From NCBI GenBank assembly GCA_002772495.1, contig PCSX01000035.1, forward strand, positions 22,487-28,373: a stretch of DNA of 5,887 nucleotides, given 5' to 3'. Below the pieces are notes generated by a model. It searched no databases and was not told the DNA's origin. It saw only the letters and a program-made list of their open reading frames with translations. The position numbers and the translations under genes were made by a program. This document shows positions 4,851 to 5,887 of this stretch, piece by piece. The stretch comes from Candidatus Vogelbacteria bacterium CG22_combo_CG10-13_8_21_14_all_37_9 (lineage in GTDB: Bacteria; Patescibacteriota; Minisyncoccia; Phycocordibacterales; XYD1-FULL-46-19). Numbering within the stretch: the first letter of the stretch is position 1; each line of letters starts with the position of its first letter.

Positions 4851-5887
4851 TTTGAAAAGTCTTTAAGGTTGTGTGGATTATTAAGCCATTGTTTTGCAGC
4901 TTGAGCTACTTTATCAGATAGTATTGAACGAGCTTCAATTGCACTTCTAATTCGACGTTGTTCTTCTGGGTTAGTAATATCATATAATTGAGACAATTGA
5001 GGGGTACTAAATGATTCAATAATTTCTTCATCAGCCATAATTTTATCTCTATTTTCGGAAAAGAATTCTGTGAAATCAGATCCAACTACAGCACGAACTC
5101 TATCTTTAATTGCTCTCTCTTTTCCTGCTCCACTTGTTTCTTTATCAATAACAGCAGTTCGTTTGCTTGGGTCAAGTAATTCTTTCAGGTTATCTAGAGC
5201 TTTCTTTTTATCGTCTTTGACTTTAACTGCAGTATCAGCTTTTTTAAGTTCTTTGGTATCCTTTCCTTTCAAGTCATTTCGGAAACCTAGGATGGCCTGT
5301 TTGTGTTTTATATCAACGACATTTTTTCCGGCTTCATTTTCTAATCTAGAGCGATCTTCGGCTGATAGTTTACTATATAATCTTTTTTGGTCGCTGGGTG
5401 ACATATTCTTAAAAGCTGTAAATTTCTCATCTATTTCTCTAGCATCCTCTTCATTACCATTAAAACGAAGAGCTAATTGTTCATCAAGAGCTTTATTTTC
5501 ACCAGAAAAACGTTCAGACCAGTTGCTGTAAGCTGATGTATTTACCCCCGGTACGTCAAGTTTACCTAAAGCCTCAAGAGAAGAAGAAATTGGACTAGCC
5601 ATTTTTTTAGCCACTTCGGTTCGGCCGATCGCTCGGGCTAATCTGGATGTCTGACGACTGGCTCCACCTAAGAATCCTTTTTGATCATTAGCTCCGTTGT
5701 ACCAATTAGATAAACGCTTATCCACACCAGTTTTTTCACCAACTTTTTTCATTGCTTTAGAACCAAGTGAAGATCCTTTTGCTAAAAGAGCGCCACCAGC
5801 AAACCCAGCCGCTGTTCCAGCCATAGCACCAACACTCCCAGAAGCTGATTTAGCGGTGGAGATACCAGTAATAAGTAAACCAATAGC
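4847..5887 (-). CDS. VirB6/TrbL-like membrane protein, C-terminal part (5' end beyond the window)
   Basis: The frame is open from the right edge to TGA at 4849-4847, giving 346 residues. The first internal ATG is at 5824, but 21 in-frame codons lie before it with no stop, so the gene starts outside the window. The visible start is hydrophobic and then Gly/Ala/Ser-rich (1-45, e.g. AGTAAGFAGGALLAKGSSLG at 23-42). This resembles the region after the last membrane helix of VirB6/TrbL proteins in CPR. NWYNGANDQKGF at 61-72 is a motif I recall in these tails. The remaining 270 residues are soluble, charged and mostly helical. They hold two similar segments: FKNMSPSDQKRLYSKLSAED (159-178) and IESFSTPQLSQLYDITNPEE (290-309). 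The tail ends in QWLNNPHNLKDFSK. VirB6 is the polytopic inner-membrane channel part of T4SS. The assignment rests on composition, tail motifs and synteny, because the transmembrane core is not visible. A different membrane protein with a similar tail remains possible. Confidence 0.75.
   Translation of the reverse strand, partial: AIGLLITGISTAKSASGSVGAMAGTAAGFAGGALLAKGSSLGSKAMKKVGEKTGVDKRLSNWYNGANDQKGFLGGASRQTSRLARAIGRTEVAKKMASPISSSLEALGKLDVPGVNTSAYSNWSERFSGENKALDEQLALRFNGNEEDAREIDEKFTAFKNMSPSDQKRLYSKLSAEDRSRLENEAGKNVVDIKHKQAILGFRNDLKGKDTKELKKADTAVKVKDDKKKALDNLKELLDPSKRTAVIDKETSGAGKERAIKDRVRAVVGSDFTEFFSENRDKIMADEEIIESFSTPQLSQLYDITNPEEQRRIRSAIEARSILSDKVAQAAKQWLNNPHNLKDFSK

Noticed and set aside
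5070..5531. A 153-codon open frame on the plus strand
   Set aside because: It is antisense to the charged tail of the VirB6-like gene. The Ser/Leu/Phe-rich translation is what the reverse of Lys/Glu-rich codons gives, and it has no motif.
1..5887. CRISPR arrays, tRNA/rRNA genes, insertion sequences, attachment sites
   Set aside because: No regularly spaced repeats, cloverleaf-like sequences, transposase motifs or terminal repeats were seen; the window is filled by protein-coding genes.
1..5887. Conjugative plasmid or integrative element
   Set aside because: The T4SS-like genes are present, but no relaxase, oriT, integrase or VirD4 coupling protein is visible, so mobility cannot be claimed.

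Overview
The window is a tightly packed stretch of a moderately AT-rich bacterial genome. Every supported gene lies on the minus strand, so genes read from high to low coordinates. Gene content and order point to the Candidate Phyla Radiation (Patescibacteria, Parcubacteria/Microgenomates-like). The markers are a PrgI-family protein, a VirB4 ATPase split into an N-terminal TraC-like protein and a separate motor protein, a VirB6/TrbL-like membrane protein with a long soluble tail, and three accessory families that I recall mainly from CPR genomes. This taxonomic call is recognition of families and order, not a database result. UGA acts as a stop (4847-4849) and no gene contains an in-frame TGA, so the standard bacterial code fits and the UGA=Gly code of Gracilibacteria/SR1 does not.

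Layout in transcription order: (1) 5887-4847, the C-terminal 346 residues of a VirB6/TrbL-like protein whose membrane part lies beyond the right edge; (2) 4850-4245, a 201-aa conserved CPR protein of unknown function ending in a DPYREAI motif, overlapping the previous gene by ATGA; (3) 4244-4124, the only real intergenic region, holding candidate promoter elements and nested inverted repeats; (4) 4123-3710, PrgI (VirB3-like); (5) 3707-3048, the TraC/VirB4 N-terminal domain as its own protein; (6) 3045-1231, the VirB4 motor ATPase; (7) 1216-500, a 238-aa membrane protein with a Lys/Ala/Glu-rich coiled-coil-like middle and repeated LATK motifs; (8) 507 to beyond position 1, a secreted beta-rich, Ig-like protein with a clear signal peptide. 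Genes 4-6 are separated by only 2 bp each, and genes 7 and 8 overlap by 8 bp.

Together the genes look like the inner-membrane energy module of a type IV secretion-like machine: PrgI/VirB3 and VirB6 as membrane parts and VirB4 as the motor. Membrane and exported accessory proteins are encoded in the same run. No relaxase, VirD4 coupling protein, VirB8/9/10 core or pilin gene is visible in these 5.9 kb, so DNA conjugation is not shown. The most interesting aspect is this CPR-specific T4SS-like locus with three uncharacterised partner families whose roles are unknown.
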